DNA of 64,000 nucleotides from Burkholderiales bacterium (GTDB lineage: Bacteria > Pseudomonadota > Gammaproteobacteria > Burkholderiales > SG8-39), in contig JADLAV010000031.1 in NCBI GenBank assembly GCA_020848075.1, forward strand, positions 154,840-218,839, given 5' to 3'. Numbering within the stretch: the stretch's first letter is position 1; the number at the start of each line of letters is the position of its first letter. Below are positions 24,274-32,938 of the stretch, piece by piece. The notes under the pieces are model-generated. The model was given only the letters and a program-made list of their open reading frames with translations. It ran no database searches and was not told the origin of the DNA. The translations under genes were made by a program, and so were the position numbers.

Positions 24274-25071
24274 TCACCGAAGGCCCAGCACGTCCTGCAT
24301 GTCGTACAGCCCCGGCCGCTTGTCCGCCAGGAACCGCGCCGCGCGTAGCGCCCCGAGAGCGTAGGTCATGCGGCTCCCGGAACGCACGACGAGCTCGATC
24401 CGCTCGCCGGTACCCGCGAACATCACCGTGTGCTCGCCGACGATGTCGCCGCCGCGCACCGCGTGGAAGCCGACGGCGCTCTTCGGGCGCTCGCCGGTCT
24501 CGCCGCTGCGCCCATGCACCGCGGTCCGCGCGAGGTCCCGGCCGAGCGCCGCGGCGGCGATCTCGCCCATGCGCAGCGCCGTGCCCGATGGAGCATCGAT
24601 CTTGTGCCGGTGGTGCGCCTCGATGATCTCGACGTCATAGTCGTCGCCGAGCGCGCGCGCCGCCACGTCGATCAGCTTGAACAGCACGTTCACGCCGACG
24701 GCGAAGTTGGGCGCGAACGCGATCGGGATCCGCTTGGCTGCAGCGGCGACCTTGGCCCGCCCGTCGACGCTGAATCCGGTGGTCCCGATGACGGCCGGCT
24801 TGCCGTGCCGCAGGCAGGCGTCCAGGTGGGCGAGCGTTCCCTCGGGCCGGGTGAAGTCGATCAGGCAGTCGCTCGCCGCGATGCCGGCGTCGAAGTCCGC
24901 GCTCACCAGAATGCCGGTTCGGACCCCCGCGGCTTCGCCGGCATCGCGGCCGAGCGCGGGCGAAGCCGGGATCTCGAGCGCGGCGCCGAGCGTGCAATCC
25001 CCGGCCTGCAGGACGGCCTCGATCAGGCTTCGCCCCATCCGGCCACCGCTGCCCGCGACCGCTACGCGCAT
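24274..25071 (-). CDS. dapB: 4-hydroxy-tetrahydrodipicolinate reductase
   Basis: NAD(P)H-dependent step of the lysine and meso-diaminopimelate pathway. 265 residues, full length. The N-terminal Rossmann motif is [14 protein letters not shown]. The catalytic and substrate-binding segment is [19 protein letters not shown], and the C-terminal [12 protein letters not shown] helix matches the family. It follows bamE by 26 bp and precedes carA. Its terminal 71 bp are duplicated downstream, but the gene itself looks intact. Confidence 0.98.
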   Translation of the reverse strand: MRVAVAGSGGRMGRSLIEAVLQAGDCTLGAALEIPASPALGRDAGEAAGVRTGILVSADFDAGIAASDCLIDFTRPEGTLAHLDACLRHGKPAVIGTTGFSVDGRAKVAAAAKRIPIAFAPNFAVGVNVLFKLIDVAARALGDDYDVEIIEAHHRHKIDAPSGTALRMGEIAAAALGRDLARTAVHGRSGETGERPKSAVGFHAVRGGDIVGEHTVMFAGTGERIELVVRSGSRMTYALGALRAARFLADKRPGLYDMQDVLGLR

Positions 25072-25097
25072 TAGCCCTCCTCCACCTCGCGCCTCGC

Positions 25098-25472
25098 TCA
25101 GCGGGTCGCGGTCGGACCCGGCTCGCCCCCGCTCTTGGCGGCAGCTGGCACCACGTCCCCTTCGACGCGGTCCAACAGGCCCTCCTTATCGAAGTAGAGG
25201 GTCAGCCGGCGCTGCTCGGCGATGGTGGTGGTGCGCGCCGGCCTTCGCGTGTAGACGTAATCCCACCGGTCGGCATGGAAGATGTCGTTGACGAGCGGCG
25301 TCCCGAGCACGAAGCGCACTTGATCCTTGGTCATGCCGCGCTTCAACTGGGAGACGGCCTCCTGGTCGACGAAATTGCCCTGCTGGACCTCGATCCGGTA
25401 CACGATGGAGCCGCACCCGGCGAGGGCGAGCGCAAACGCGCTAAAGAGGAAACCAGCCAGTCGGCGAACCAT
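25098..25472 (-). CDS. bamE: Outer membrane assembly lipoprotein BamE
   Basis: Lipoprotein subunit of the BAM complex that inserts beta-barrel proteins into the outer membrane (SmpA/OmlA family). ATG 25472 gives 124 residues with a lipoprotein signal [20 protein letters not shown], lipobox Cys at 20. The SmpA domain follows: [33 protein letters not shown] and the DYVYTRRPA strand. The 119 extra residues of the listed ORF are the fur promoter region read backwards. It is divergent from fur, a conserved arrangement in this group. Confidence 0.96.
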   Translation of the reverse strand: MVRRLAGFLFSAFALALAGCGSIVYRIEVQQGNFVDQEAVSQLKRGMTKDQVRFVLGTPLVNDIFHADRWDYVYTRRPARTTTIAEQRRLTLYFDKEGLLDRVEGDVVPAAAKSGGEPGPTATR

Positions 25473-25546
25473 GCAGCGGGCGATGAGGCGGCGAGAGAAG
25501 AGGTGGCGAGAGAAGCGGCAGGCCGGACGCGGGATCAGTAGTTGCG

Positions 25547-25586
25547 GGCGAGAATCGTTCTCGCCGGGCAGCAAAGCGGTTATCAT
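25547..25586 (+). promoter_or_regulatory. fur promoter with Fur-box-like operator
   Basis: A perfect 8-bp inverted repeat GGCGAGAA-TCG-TTCTCGCC (25547-25565) lies 16 bp before TATCAT (25581-25586), a plausible -10 for fur. The palindrome covers the -35 region. Against the 7-1-7 Fur consensus TGATAATnATTATCA, the GA, AAT, TT and TC positions match. Autoregulation by Fur is known in proteobacteria and is inferred here. The site could also affect bamE on the other strand. Confidence 0.55.
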
Positions 25587-25603
25587 ACCGGAGATCCATC
25601 TCT

Positions 25604-25649
25604 TTCCCCGCGACCGGTTTTCCCGCGACCCGCCTTCCCGCGACCCGCC
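25604..25649. repeat. 15-bp tandem repeat in the fur leader
   Basis: TTCCCGCGACCCGCC occurs twice in perfect tandem (25620-25634 and 25635-25649), preceded by a degenerate third copy from about 25604. It lies in the fur 5' leader, 34 bp before the ATG. On the bamE side GGCGAGAGAAG is also repeated with a 16-bp period. Confidence 0.7.
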
Positions 25650-25683
25650 TCCGCGCGATCCGCTCCCCGACGCCTCCGCCGCC

Positions 25684-26154
25684 ATGCCCAACGCCTCGGA
25701 CCTCAAGAACATCGGCCTGAAGGCGACCGTCCCGCGCCTGAAGATCCTGGAGCTCTTCGAGAGGAGCGACGTGCGCCACCTCACGGCCGAGGACGTGTAC
25801 CGGCTGCTGACCGGCGAAGGGCACGACATCGGGCTCGCAACCGTCTACCGCGTCCTCACCCAATTCGAGCAGGCCGGGCTGCTGACACGCCACCACTTCG
25901 AGTCCGGACGGGCCGTCTTCGAGCTGAACGACTCGCGGCACCACGATCACCTCGTCTGCCTCGAGTGCGGCCGCGTCGAGGAGTTCTACGACCCGGAAAT
26001 CGAGAAGCGGCAGATGCGAATCGCCAAGGAGCGCGGCTTCACTATCCGCGACCACTCGCTCTACCTCTACGCGGAGTGCAACAATCCCGAGTGCCCGTAC
26101 CGCCACTCCGACAGGCCGGCGCCGCCCGTCCGCAAGCCGAACGCCGAGAAGTAG
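25684..26154 (+). CDS. fur: Ferric uptake regulator Fur
   Basis: Fe2+-responsive DNA-binding repressor of iron acquisition. ATG 25684 ([24 protein letters not shown]) gives 156 residues; the listed ORF's upstream 119 residues are leader. The winged helix includes [11 protein letters not shown] and [19 protein letters not shown]. Metal sites are visible in [16 protein letters not shown] (His cluster and C-x2-C) and the C-terminal [10 protein letters not shown]. It is convergent with the lipoprotein gene 8 bp away and divergent from bamE. Confidence 0.97.
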   Translation: MPNASDLKNIGLKATVPRLKILELFERSDVRHLTAEDVYRLLTGEGHDIGLATVYRVLTQFEQAGLLTRHHFESGRAVFELNDSRHHDHLVCLECGRVEEFYDPEIEKRQMRIAKERGFTIRDHSLYLYAECNNPECPYRHSDRPAPPVRKPNAEK

Positions 26155-26161
26155 CGCAACC

Positions 26162-26668
26162 TCAGCGGGAGCTGCCGCCGTCGGAGGGCGTGGACGAGAA
26201 GGCGGGATCGCGAACAAGCGCGATCGACTTCAGGCTGCCCGTGCGCGCGTCGAAGAGCGCTTCGGCGATCATCTCGAGCGTACCGTCCATCCAGCGGTAG
26301 GTCCACGCCTCGGTCGCGGTGCGCGGAAAGCTCATGCGCTCCATCGGCGGGCCGAACTGGTCGAGCACCGCGTCCCGGCTCGCGCCGGCGCTCATTGCCT
26401 GAAAGTTCGCTGCCGTCAGCACCTGCGCGTATTCGGTCACGGCGCCGGCGCTGTTGAACAGCACACGCCAAGTGTAGAAACCCGACGGTCCGGTCGCGTA
26501 ATACCAGGCGGTCGTTCCGGTGGCCATCTTGCGCTCCATCGTGGGTACACCGAGCGTGGCCCGCACCTGGGCCTCGGTGTCGCCGATCCGGACGGATCCG
26601 GGTCCGGGCGCGAGCGCCGCACAGCCCGCGAACGCGAGCGCCCCGATCAGAATTGCGATTTGCCTCAT
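26162..26668 (-). CDS. SmpA/OmlA-like lipoprotein
   Basis: Predicted outer-membrane lipoprotein of unknown role. 168 residues. The signal MRQIAILIGALAFAGC has a lipobox cysteine at 16. The mature part contains two SmpA-like halves: IGDTEAQVRATLGVPTME with a following strand (FYTWRVLFNSAGAV), and ASRDAVLDQFGPPMERMSF with TEAWTYRWMDG. This resembles BamE-fold repeats. It is preceded by GGAGGGC at good spacing. It is a second SmpA-like lipoprotein within 1.2 kb of bamE, but it is too divergent to call a paralogue with certainty. Confidence 0.8.
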   Translation of the reverse strand: MRQIAILIGALAFAGCAALAPGPGSVRIGDTEAQVRATLGVPTMERKMATGTTAWYYATGPSGFYTWRVLFNSAGAVTEYAQVLTAANFQAMSAGASRDAVLDQFGPPMERMSFPRTATEAWTYRWMDGTLEMIAEALFDARTGSLKSIALVRDPAFSSTPSDGGSSR

Positions 26669-26670
26669 CT

Positions 26671-26698
26671 TTGCCCTCCTGGCGGGCGGAGATAATAT
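26671..26698 (+). promoter_or_regulatory. Candidate sigma-70 promoter for sixA
   Basis: TTGCCC (26671-26676) and TAATAT (26693-26698) are separated by 16 bp, 81 bp before the sixA ATG. The TAATATTCTAATTA tract is a strong AT island in a GC-rich background and may also serve the divergent lipoprotein gene. Confidence 0.5.
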
Positions 26699-26778
26699 TC
26701 TAATTACGCTACCGCACGTGCGCGGCTTGCTCTTTCGCGCCGGCGCATGACAGCCACGCGTTGCCGGCAGGAGACGGG

Positions 26779-27225
26779 ATGGAACTCATACTCTGGCGTC
26801 ACGGCGAGGCCGAAGACGGCGTACCGGACTCGGCCCGGGCGCTCACCAAGCGGGGCCGCAAGCAGGCGAAGGCGATGGCCAAGTGGCTGGAGGGCCGGCT
26901 GCCCACGCGCTGCACGATCCTCGTCAGCCCGGCCATGCGCGCGCAACAGACTGCCGAGGCCCTCGGGCGGAGGTTCTCGACCGCGCCGGAGATCGATGCT
27001 GGCGCTTCCGCGGGCAGCGTGCTGCAGCGGGCGGGTTGGCCGAACGGAACCGGCACGGTGATCGTCGTTGGCCACCAGCCGGCGCTGGGACGGGTGGCTG
27101 CCCGGCTGCTCTCCGGTGCCGAGGCGGAGTGGTCGATCAGGAAGGGTGCCATCTGGTGGATCGAGCGCCGCGCCCGCAGCGGCGAGGTCGTGCTCCGGGC
27201 GGCGATCGATCCGGACCTCGGCTGA
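26779..27225 (+). CDS. sixA: Phosphohistidine phosphatase SixA
   Basis: Histidine-phosphatase-superfamily enzyme that removes phosphate from His-containing phosphotransfer proteins; in E. coli it acts on the nitrogen PTS (PtsN branch). ATG 26779 with AGGAG upstream gives 148 residues. The RHG motif is ILWRHGEAEDG, and the second catalytic His is in VIVVGHQPALG. LVSPAMRAQQTAEAL is also typical. It is convergent with ppx, about 100 bp apart; the sixA-ppx-ppk neighbourhood recurs in betaproteobacteria. Confidence 0.93.
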   Translation: MELILWRHGEAEDGVPDSARALTKRGRKQAKAMAKWLEGRLPTRCTILVSPAMRAQQTAEALGRRFSTAPEIDAGASAGSVLQRAGWPNGTGTVIVVGHQPALGRVAARLLSGAEAEWSIRKGAIWWIERRARSGEVVLRAAIDPDLG

Positions 27226-27328
27226 TCGCCTCACGCGGTCCCGACGCAAACGGCGGCACCGGCCCGTTTATTCCGCCGCGGACGTGCAGCGCCTTGGGCG
27301 CCCGAACGAATGCTTGCGGGCGCTGTGT

Positions 27329-28828
27329 TCACCCGCTCGCCTGCGCCCCAGCGCCATCCAGCGGTTCCACCCCCAGTTTCAGCCCGACCGCCCGCCAGTC
27401 ATCCCCCTCGGCTTCGAGCGCGGATGCGGTGAGCGGATGCGCGTCCAGCCAGGCCCCCGGAAGCGCCACCTGGAAGCCGCTGCCGGTGGCCCGGCAGCCG
27501 ATGCGGGGCAGCGGGACGTCGGTCCGGCGCCGAAACAAGAGCGTTGCGAGCCGCAGGCAGCAGACGAGCTGCCAGTCGGGGCTGCGCGCTGCCAGCCCCT
27601 CGAGCTTTGCGAGCCTGCCCCGGTGCGCCAGCACGAGCCGCGCGAGGCGCGCCTGCTCGTCGCGGGAGAAGCCCGGCATGTCGGCGTTCGAGAGGATGTA
27701 CGCCGAGTGCTTGTGATAGGCGGCGTGTGCAATCGTCACGCCGATCTCGTGCAGGGCCGCCGCCCACGAGAGCATCAGCCGGTCGTCCTCGCTCGCACGC
27801 GGCGCGAGCCCCGCGTGGAGCCCGAGCGCGAGCCCGCGTACCCGCTCGGCCTGGCCCGCGTCCACGCGGTAGCGGCGCATGAGCGCTCTCACGGTGAGCT
27901 CGCGCATGTCGTGATGCCGCACCCGTCCCATGAGGTCGTACAGCACGCCTTGCCTGAGCGCGCCGTCCGAAACGTGCAGGCGCTCGATGCCAAGCTCCCC
28001 CAGCACCGCACGCATGATGGCCACGCCTCCGGCGGTGATCGCCTTGCGGTCATCGCGCAGGCCGGGAAGCTCGAGTCGCTCGAGGTCGCCCGCTTTGATC
28101 AGCTTCTCGCGGAACCGGTCGAGCCCGCCCAATTCGATGCCCCGCTCGCTCCATCCGTTCGCGGCGAGCACCGCGGCGATCGATTTCGCCGCGCCGGAGG
28201 ATGCGACCGCCTCCCGCCAGCCGGTCTTGCGGTACTCCTTCACGATGCGTTCGAGCTCGTTCGATGCCGCGAGCTCCGCCTTTTTCATGCCGGACTTGTC
28301 GATGCGGCCGTCCGGAAAGTACCTCAGCGTGTAGCTCACGCAACCCATCCGCAGGCTTTCCGTCAGCTCCGGCGCGTAGCCGGTGCCGATGATGAACTCG
28401 GTGGAGCCGCCGCCGATGTCGACGACGAGACGCCGATGCTCGGCAAGCGGCAGCGTGTGCGACACGCCGAGATAGATCAGGCGGGCCTCCTCGCGCCCGA
28501 ACACCACCTCGATCGGGAAGCCGAGCGCCTCGCGCGCCTCGGCCAGGAACTGCGGCGCGTTCTTCGCCTCGCGCAGCGTGTTGGTGCCGACGGCACGGAC
28601 CGCGCCGGCGGGGAAGCCGCGCAAACGCTCGCCGAAGCGCGCCAGCGCCTCGAGCGCCCGCAGTTGCGTCGCGCGATCGATCTTCCTGTCGCGCGTCAGG
28701 CCCGCGCCGAGGCGCACCGGCTCGCGCAACCCGTCGAGCAGGTAGATCTGGCCCTCGGCCACGCGGCCGATCTGGAGGTGGAAGCTGTTCGAGCCGAGGT
28801 CGACCGCGGCAAGCGTGTTGTTCTGCAC
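27329..28828 (-). CDS. ppx: Exopolyphosphatase (Ppx/GppA family)
   Basis: Releases phosphate from polyphosphate chain ends; the family can also hydrolyse pppGpp. 499 residues. The actin-like ATPase-fold domains show AAVDLGSNSFHLQIGR and VVDIGGGSTEFIIG, with GTNTLREAKN between. The C-terminal part (about 310-499) is the HD-like domain typical of Ppx. It begins with ATG 28828, 28 bp after a small ORF on the same strand, and is divergent from ppk1. Opposing Ppk and Ppx side by side indicates local control of polyphosphate. Confidence 0.95.
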   Translation of the reverse strand: MQNNTLAAVDLGSNSFHLQIGRVAEGQIYLLDGLREPVRLGAGLTRDRKIDRATQLRALEALARFGERLRGFPAGAVRAVGTNTLREAKNAPQFLAEAREALGFPIEVVFGREEARLIYLGVSHTLPLAEHRRLVVDIGGGSTEFIIGTGYAPELTESLRMGCVSYTLRYFPDGRIDKSGMKKAELAASNELERIVKEYRKTGWREAVASSGAAKSIAAVLAANGWSERGIELGGLDRFREKLIKAGDLERLELPGLRDDRKAITAGGVAIMRAVLGELGIERLHVSDGALRQGVLYDLMGRVRHHDMRELTVRALMRRYRVDAGQAERVRGLALGLHAGLAPRASEDDRLMLSWAAALHEIGVTIAHAAYHKHSAYILSNADMPGFSRDEQARLARLVLAHRGRLAKLEGLAARSPDWQLVCCLRLATLLFRRRTDVPLPRIGCRATGSGFQVALPGAWLDAHPLTASALEAEGDDWRAVGLKLGVEPLDGAGAQASG

Positions 28829-28856
28829 GTGCGCAAATCACAGGACGTGGCGCGGT

Positions 28857-29123
28857 TCACGATAGCATCGCGCCGCCCGGCCCGCAACGGCGCGCCCGCC
28901 TCTTCACCGCGCCCTCGATCTCCTCGATGCCGACGCGGTGCACGTCATTGCCCTCGAGCATGCAGGTCACGTGTTCGACGATGGCGCCCGTCTCGAGCAG
29001 CTGGACGCGGGGGCGCTCGCTTTCGGTGTCGATTTCCCGAGCGTGTGCGCAAGGGGAGCGCAAGAGCGTGGAAGCGCTAGAATAGCGGGATCCTCGCGCT
29101 GGATCGTGGCGGTTTTGCCGCAT
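28857..29123 (-). CDS. Possible small protein upstream of ppx (unrecognised)
   Basis: This ORF fills most of the 355-bp ppx-ppk gap. It ends 28 bp before ppx on the same strand. The C-terminal half (VQLLETGAIVEHVTCMLEG, then IEEIEGAVKRR) uses codons with very high GC at third positions, like real genes here, whereas the opposing frame does not. The start is unresolved: ATG 29123 (88 residues), TTG 29063 (68) or GTG 28970 (37). The N-terminal 20 codons look non-coding and overlap the promoter element, so a short form is more likely. No family was recognised. Confidence 0.35.
   Translation of the reverse strand: MRQNRHDPARGSRYSSASTLLRSPCAHAREIDTESERPRVQLLETGAIVEHVTCMLEGNDVHRVGIEEIEGAVKRRARRCGPGGAMLS
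29078..29083 (+). promoter_or_regulatory. Candidate -10 element for ppk1
   Basis: TAGAAT lies 101 bp before the ppk ATG in the divergent ppx-ppk region. The overlapping reverse-strand reading TATTCT could serve the ppx side. No obvious -35 or Pho box was found, so PhoB control of ppk is not supported here. Confidence 0.35.
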
Positions 29124-29183
29124 TGCGCAGCGCGTGCGTCACGCCGGCTTTCGAACCTCGTCCTCCACGGTACGCTCGTGCGC

Positions 29184-31286
29184 ATGGCACCCAGACTGGC
29201 GGTCGCGTCGCGGCACGTCCGCGCGCACTTCCTCAACCGCGAGCTTGGCATCCTGGAATTTCAGCGGCGCGTCCTCGCCCAGGCGGAGGACGAGGGCGTC
29301 CCGCTGCTCGAGCGCCTGCGCTTCCTCTGCATCGTCTCCTCCAACCTCGACGAGTTCTTCGAGATCCGCGTGTCCGGACTGAAGGAGCAGATCGAGATGG
29401 GTCTGCCGGGCTCGGGGCCGGACGGCATGACGCCGCGCGAGACATTCGCGCAGGTGAGCAAGGTCGCGCACGAGCTGGTCGAGCGCCAGTACCGGCTGCT
29501 GAACGAGGCGCTCCTGCCGGCGCTCGAGCGCGCGCGCATCCGCTTCCTGCGCCGGTCCGAGCTCACCGAGGCGCAGCGCGCCTGGGTGCGCGACTACTTC
29601 TTCCGCGAAATGCTGCCGGTGCTCACGCCGATCGGGCTCGATCCCGCCCACCCGTTTCCGCGGGTGTTCAACAAGAGCCTGAACTTCGCCGTGGAGCTCG
29701 AGGGCCGCGACGCGTTCGGCCGCGATGCGCGCGCGGCGATCGTGCAGGTGCCGCGCATCCTGCCGCGCGTGATCCGGGTGCCCGCGGAGCTCGTGGACGA
29801 GGGAGAGATCCACTTCGTCTTCCTCACGTCCATCCTGCACTCGCACGTGGACGAGCTCTTCGCCGGCATGAAGGCGCTCGGCTGCTACCAGTTCCGGGTG
29901 ACGCGCAACAGCGAACTCTTCGTCGAGGAGGAGGACGTCAAGGACCTGCGGCTCGCGCTGCAGGGCGAGCTCCCGCAGCGCCATTTCGGCGACGCCGTGC
30001 GCCTCGAAGTCGCGGACGATTGCTCTGCCGACATGACCGAGTTCCTGCTGCGGCAGTTCGGGCTGGAGGCCGCGGACCTCTATCGCGTGAACGGTCCGGT
30101 CAACCTGGTGCGCCTGATGGCCGTGCCCGACTCCGTGCGCCGTGAAGATCTGCTGTACCGGCCATTCGGCCCGGGCTTTCCCGCTGAGTTCGCTGAGCGC
30201 CCCTCGGACATCTTCGCCGTCATCCGCGGGCGCGACGTCCTCATGCACCACCCGTTCCAATCGTTCGCGCCGATCGTGAACTTCGTCGAGCAGGCGGCCG
30301 CCGATCCGAACGTCGTGGCGATCAAGCAGACCGTCTACCGCACCGGGACCGACTCGGTGCTGATGGAAGGGCTCATCAAGGCGGCACGGAACGGGAAGGA
30401 AGTGACCGCGGTGGTGGAGCTCAAGGCCCGCTTCGACGAGGAGGCCAACATCAACTGGGCGGCGCGGCTCGAGGAGGCCGGCGCCCACGTGGTCTACGGC
30501 GTCGTCGGCCACAAGACACACGCGAAGATGCTCATGGTGGTGCGCCGCGAGGACGGCCGGCTGCGACGCTACGTCCACCTCGGCACCGGCAACTACCATC
30601 CGCGCACCGCGCGGCTCTATACCGATTTCAGCCTGCTCACCGCCGACGAGCACCTGTGCGCGGACACCAACGAGGTGTTCACGCAGCTCACCAGCCTCGG
30701 CCGCGGCGGCAAGCTCCGGCACATCTGGCAGTCGCCGTTCACCCTGCATGCGAACGTGCTCGCCGCGATCCGGAACGAGACGCGGCTCGCCCAGGAGGGC
30801 AAACCCGGGCGGATCATCGCGAAGATGAACGCCCTCCTCGAACCCGAGATCATCGAGGCCCTCTACGCGGCGTCCGGCGCCGGCGCGAAGATCGACCTCA
30901 TCGTGCGCGGCGTGTGCGCACTGCGGCCCGGCGTCCCGGAACTTTCCGAGAACATCAAGGTGCGGTCGATCGTCGGGCGGTTTCTGGAGCACCATCGCGT
31001 CTTCTACTTCCGCAACGACGACCGGCACGACGTCTACCTCTCCAGCGCCGACTGGATGGACCGCAACTTCTTCCGGCGGATCGAGCTCTGTTTCCCCGTC
31101 CTGGACAAGGCGCTCAAACGGCGCGTCATCAAGGAAGGCCTCGATGCGTATCTCGCCGACAACGTGCGCGCGTGGGAGATGCGCCCGGACGGGAGCTATG
31201 CCCGCTGCCAGCCCGGGCGGCGGGCACCGCAGGATGCGCAGCAGCTCCTGCTCGTGCTCCTCGCCGGCAGCAAGGACGTGGCGTAA
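29184..31286 (+). CDS. ppk1: Polyphosphate kinase 1
   Basis: Polymerises the ATP gamma-phosphate into polyphosphate. The family start is ATG 29184 (MAPRLAVASRHVRAHFLNREL), giving 700 residues; the first 82 residues of the listed ORF are non-conserved. Landmarks: NRELGILEFQRRVL and SSNLDEFFEIRVSGL in the N-terminal domain, DVLMHHPFQSF, and the phosphorylated-histidine region YGVVGHKTHAKMLMVVRRE, followed by GTGNYHPRTARLYTDFSL and SADWMDRNFFRRIE. It is divergent from ppx; the CYTH-CHAD gene is convergent, 82 bp downstream. Confidence 0.98.
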   Translation: MAPRLAVASRHVRAHFLNRELGILEFQRRVLAQAEDEGVPLLERLRFLCIVSSNLDEFFEIRVSGLKEQIEMGLPGSGPDGMTPRETFAQVSKVAHELVERQYRLLNEALLPALERARIRFLRRSELTEAQRAWVRDYFFREMLPVLTPIGLDPAHPFPRVFNKSLNFAVELEGRDAFGRDARAAIVQVPRILPRVIRVPAELVDEGEIHFVFLTSILHSHVDELFAGMKALGCYQFRVTRNSELFVEEEDVKDLRLALQGELPQRHFGDAVRLEVADDCSADMTEFLLRQFGLEAADLYRVNGPVNLVRLMAVPDSVRREDLLYRPFGPGFPAEFAERPSDIFAVIRGRDVLMHHPFQSFAPIVNFVEQAAADPNVVAIKQTVYRTGTDSVLMEGLIKAARNGKEVTAVVELKARFDEEANINWAARLEEAGAHVVYGVVGHKTHAKMLMVVRREDGRLRRYVHLGTGNYHPRTARLYTDFSLLTADEHLCADTNEVFTQLTSLGRGGKLRHIWQSPFTLHANVLAAIRNETRLAQEGKPGRIIAKMNALLEPEIIEALYAASGAGAKIDLIVRGVCALRPGVPELSENIKVRSIVGRFLEHHRVFYFRNDDRHDVYLSSADWMDRNFFRRIELCFPVLDKALKRRVIKEGLDAYLADNVRAWEMRPDGSYARCQPGRRAPQDAQQLLLVLLAGSKDVA

Positions 31287-31368
31287 ATATCCCGCGCGTG
31301 TCGCCGCCGTCGAGGCACCGGCAGCCTCGACGTACCCCGCTTCCGCGGACGCGAACGTCTCCCCTGCC

Positions 31369-32910
31369 CTACTTCCAGAATTTCCTGCGGCCGGCGAAAT
31401 CCGCCCAGGCGTCGCCGAAGCGGGCAAGCTCGCGCTCGGCGCCGGCGGCGAGCCAGCCGCGCACGATACCGAGCAATTGCGCGTCGATCGGGGTCCGTCC
31501 GGCGCGGGAAGCCTCGTCGAGCAGCCGCTCGGTGGTGGCAGCATCGTTCACGACGCCGAGGATGTCCTGAATCTTCGCGAGCGCGGCGATGTAGCGCTTC
31601 GCGCGCTTTCCCGGGTAGAGCGGCGCGAAGAACTCCGCCGCGTAGCGCAACCGCTTTGCCGCGATCCGGACCGCGTGCCGCTCCTCTGGCGTGGCACGGA
31701 CGACGCCCAGCGCGCGCTTCCGGAGCCTGCGGTCGCGTCGCTCGAGCACCGCGGCCGCGAACTCGCCGATCGGCGCGGCGAGCGCCGGGACGCCATCGGC
31801 GACCGGCGAGAGATCCTCGCGCGCAAGCGCGGCACCGAGCGCGAGGATGAGCGCGGTGTACCGCGGCGACGCCACTGCCTCGCGCCCCTGGGCGCCGTGC
31901 AGGCGCCGGAGCCGGCCGGCCCGACGCCGCAAGACCGGCAGCCCCTGGGCCCCGGCGAAACGCTTCGCGATGGGCGGCAGGCTCTCGGTCACGAAGACGT
32001 CCCATTCGCGCGCGGGATTCAGCGCCTGCCCGAGCCAGCGAAGCTCGACCATGCGATCGGCGAGCCGCTCCGGCGGCACGGACTTCACGATGAGCGACAA
32101 GCACGAGCGCAGCCGCCGCAGCCCCACGCGGAGCTGGTGCAGATGCTCGGGATCGCGCCTCCTGGAAACTCCGGGCGCCAGGAACCCCTCTTCGTTCGCC
32201 TGCATCTGCGCCAGGCATCCGCAGGCGATGCGCCGCAACGCGCTGGCGGCGGACAGGGGCGGATCGAGCGCGACCGGCTGCTGCTTCTGCGGCCGCGGCG
32301 GTGAGAATCCGGCGACCGCATAGCCCCGCTCCGCCTTGCTGCGATGCCCCGGACGCAGCGGGATGTCGGCATGCAGGGCTTGGGCGAGTTCGAAGAGATG
32401 CGCCGGATCGCCTGACCGCAGCTCCACCTCCACTTCGCTGATCGGATCGGCGCGGTCCGCAGCGCGCACCTCGCCGCGATCGATCGCGAGCTCGGCGCTC
32501 GTACCGTCTTGCCACGCGATCAGGAGCGTCGTCCGGTCGAATTCGGTCGTGAACACGGGCACGAGTCGATCGCGCACCGCCGCCCTGGCGAAGAGCACCG
32601 CCATCGGCGTCTCGGCGAGGAGCGCAGGATCCGGGCGATCGTCGACGAGCGCCCACTCGTGCTCGTCGCGCTGATGGAGGCCCGCCGCGCTTCCTCCGCC
32701 GCCCTTCACCGTCTGGATCCAGCGTTCGCCTGTCCGGCGCACGCGCAGCGCCACGCCGGCATGCGCAAGATCGGCGTCCGGCGTGTCGAAATAGACGCTG
32801 CGGAGCGCTTCGCGGCGCGCGGCACCGGTTTGCAACCGGACGACCGCCGGGTGCGCCGCAACCCGGTCCAGGTCCTCCGGCCGGACCAACAGCTTGAGCT
32901 CGCTCTCCAT
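31369..32910 (-). CDS. CYTH and CHAD domain-containing protein
   Basis: N-terminal CYTH triphosphate-tunnel domain (about 1-200) opens with the ExExK-like MESELKLLV and continues with SVYFDTPDADLAHAGVALRVRR-type strands and ISEVEVELRSG. The C-terminal CHAD helical domain (about 215-500) contains conserved His/Arg helices HLHQLRVGLRRLRS and HAVRIAAKRLRYAAEFF. CHAD domains bind polyphosphate; CYTH proteins hydrolyse tripolyphosphate or related substrates. Location next to ppk1 and ppx supports a polyphosphate role. ATG 32910 gives 513 residues, and relA ends just upstream on the same strand. Confidence 0.92.
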   Translation of the reverse strand: MESELKLLVRPEDLDRVAAHPAVVRLQTGAARREALRSVYFDTPDADLAHAGVALRVRRTGERWIQTVKGGGGSAAGLHQRDEHEWALVDDRPDPALLAETPMAVLFARAAVRDRLVPVFTTEFDRTTLLIAWQDGTSAELAIDRGEVRAADRADPISEVEVELRSGDPAHLFELAQALHADIPLRPGHRSKAERGYAVAGFSPPRPQKQQPVALDPPLSAASALRRIACGCLAQMQANEEGFLAPGVSRRRDPEHLHQLRVGLRRLRSCLSLIVKSVPPERLADRMVELRWLGQALNPAREWDVFVTESLPPIAKRFAGAQGLPVLRRRAGRLRRLHGAQGREAVASPRYTALILALGAALAREDLSPVADGVPALAAPIGEFAAAVLERRDRRLRKRALGVVRATPEERHAVRIAAKRLRYAAEFFAPLYPGKRAKRYIAALAKIQDILGVVNDAATTERLLDEASRAGRTPIDAQLLGIVRGWLAAGAERELARFGDAWADFAGRRKFWK

Positions 32911-32938
32911 CTCGCGCCGGGCTTTGCGGCGCACCCGG

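Noticed and set aside
29041-29183. Search for a Pho box upstream of ppk1
   Set aside because: No pair of CTGTCA-like heptamers at 11-bp spacing is present.
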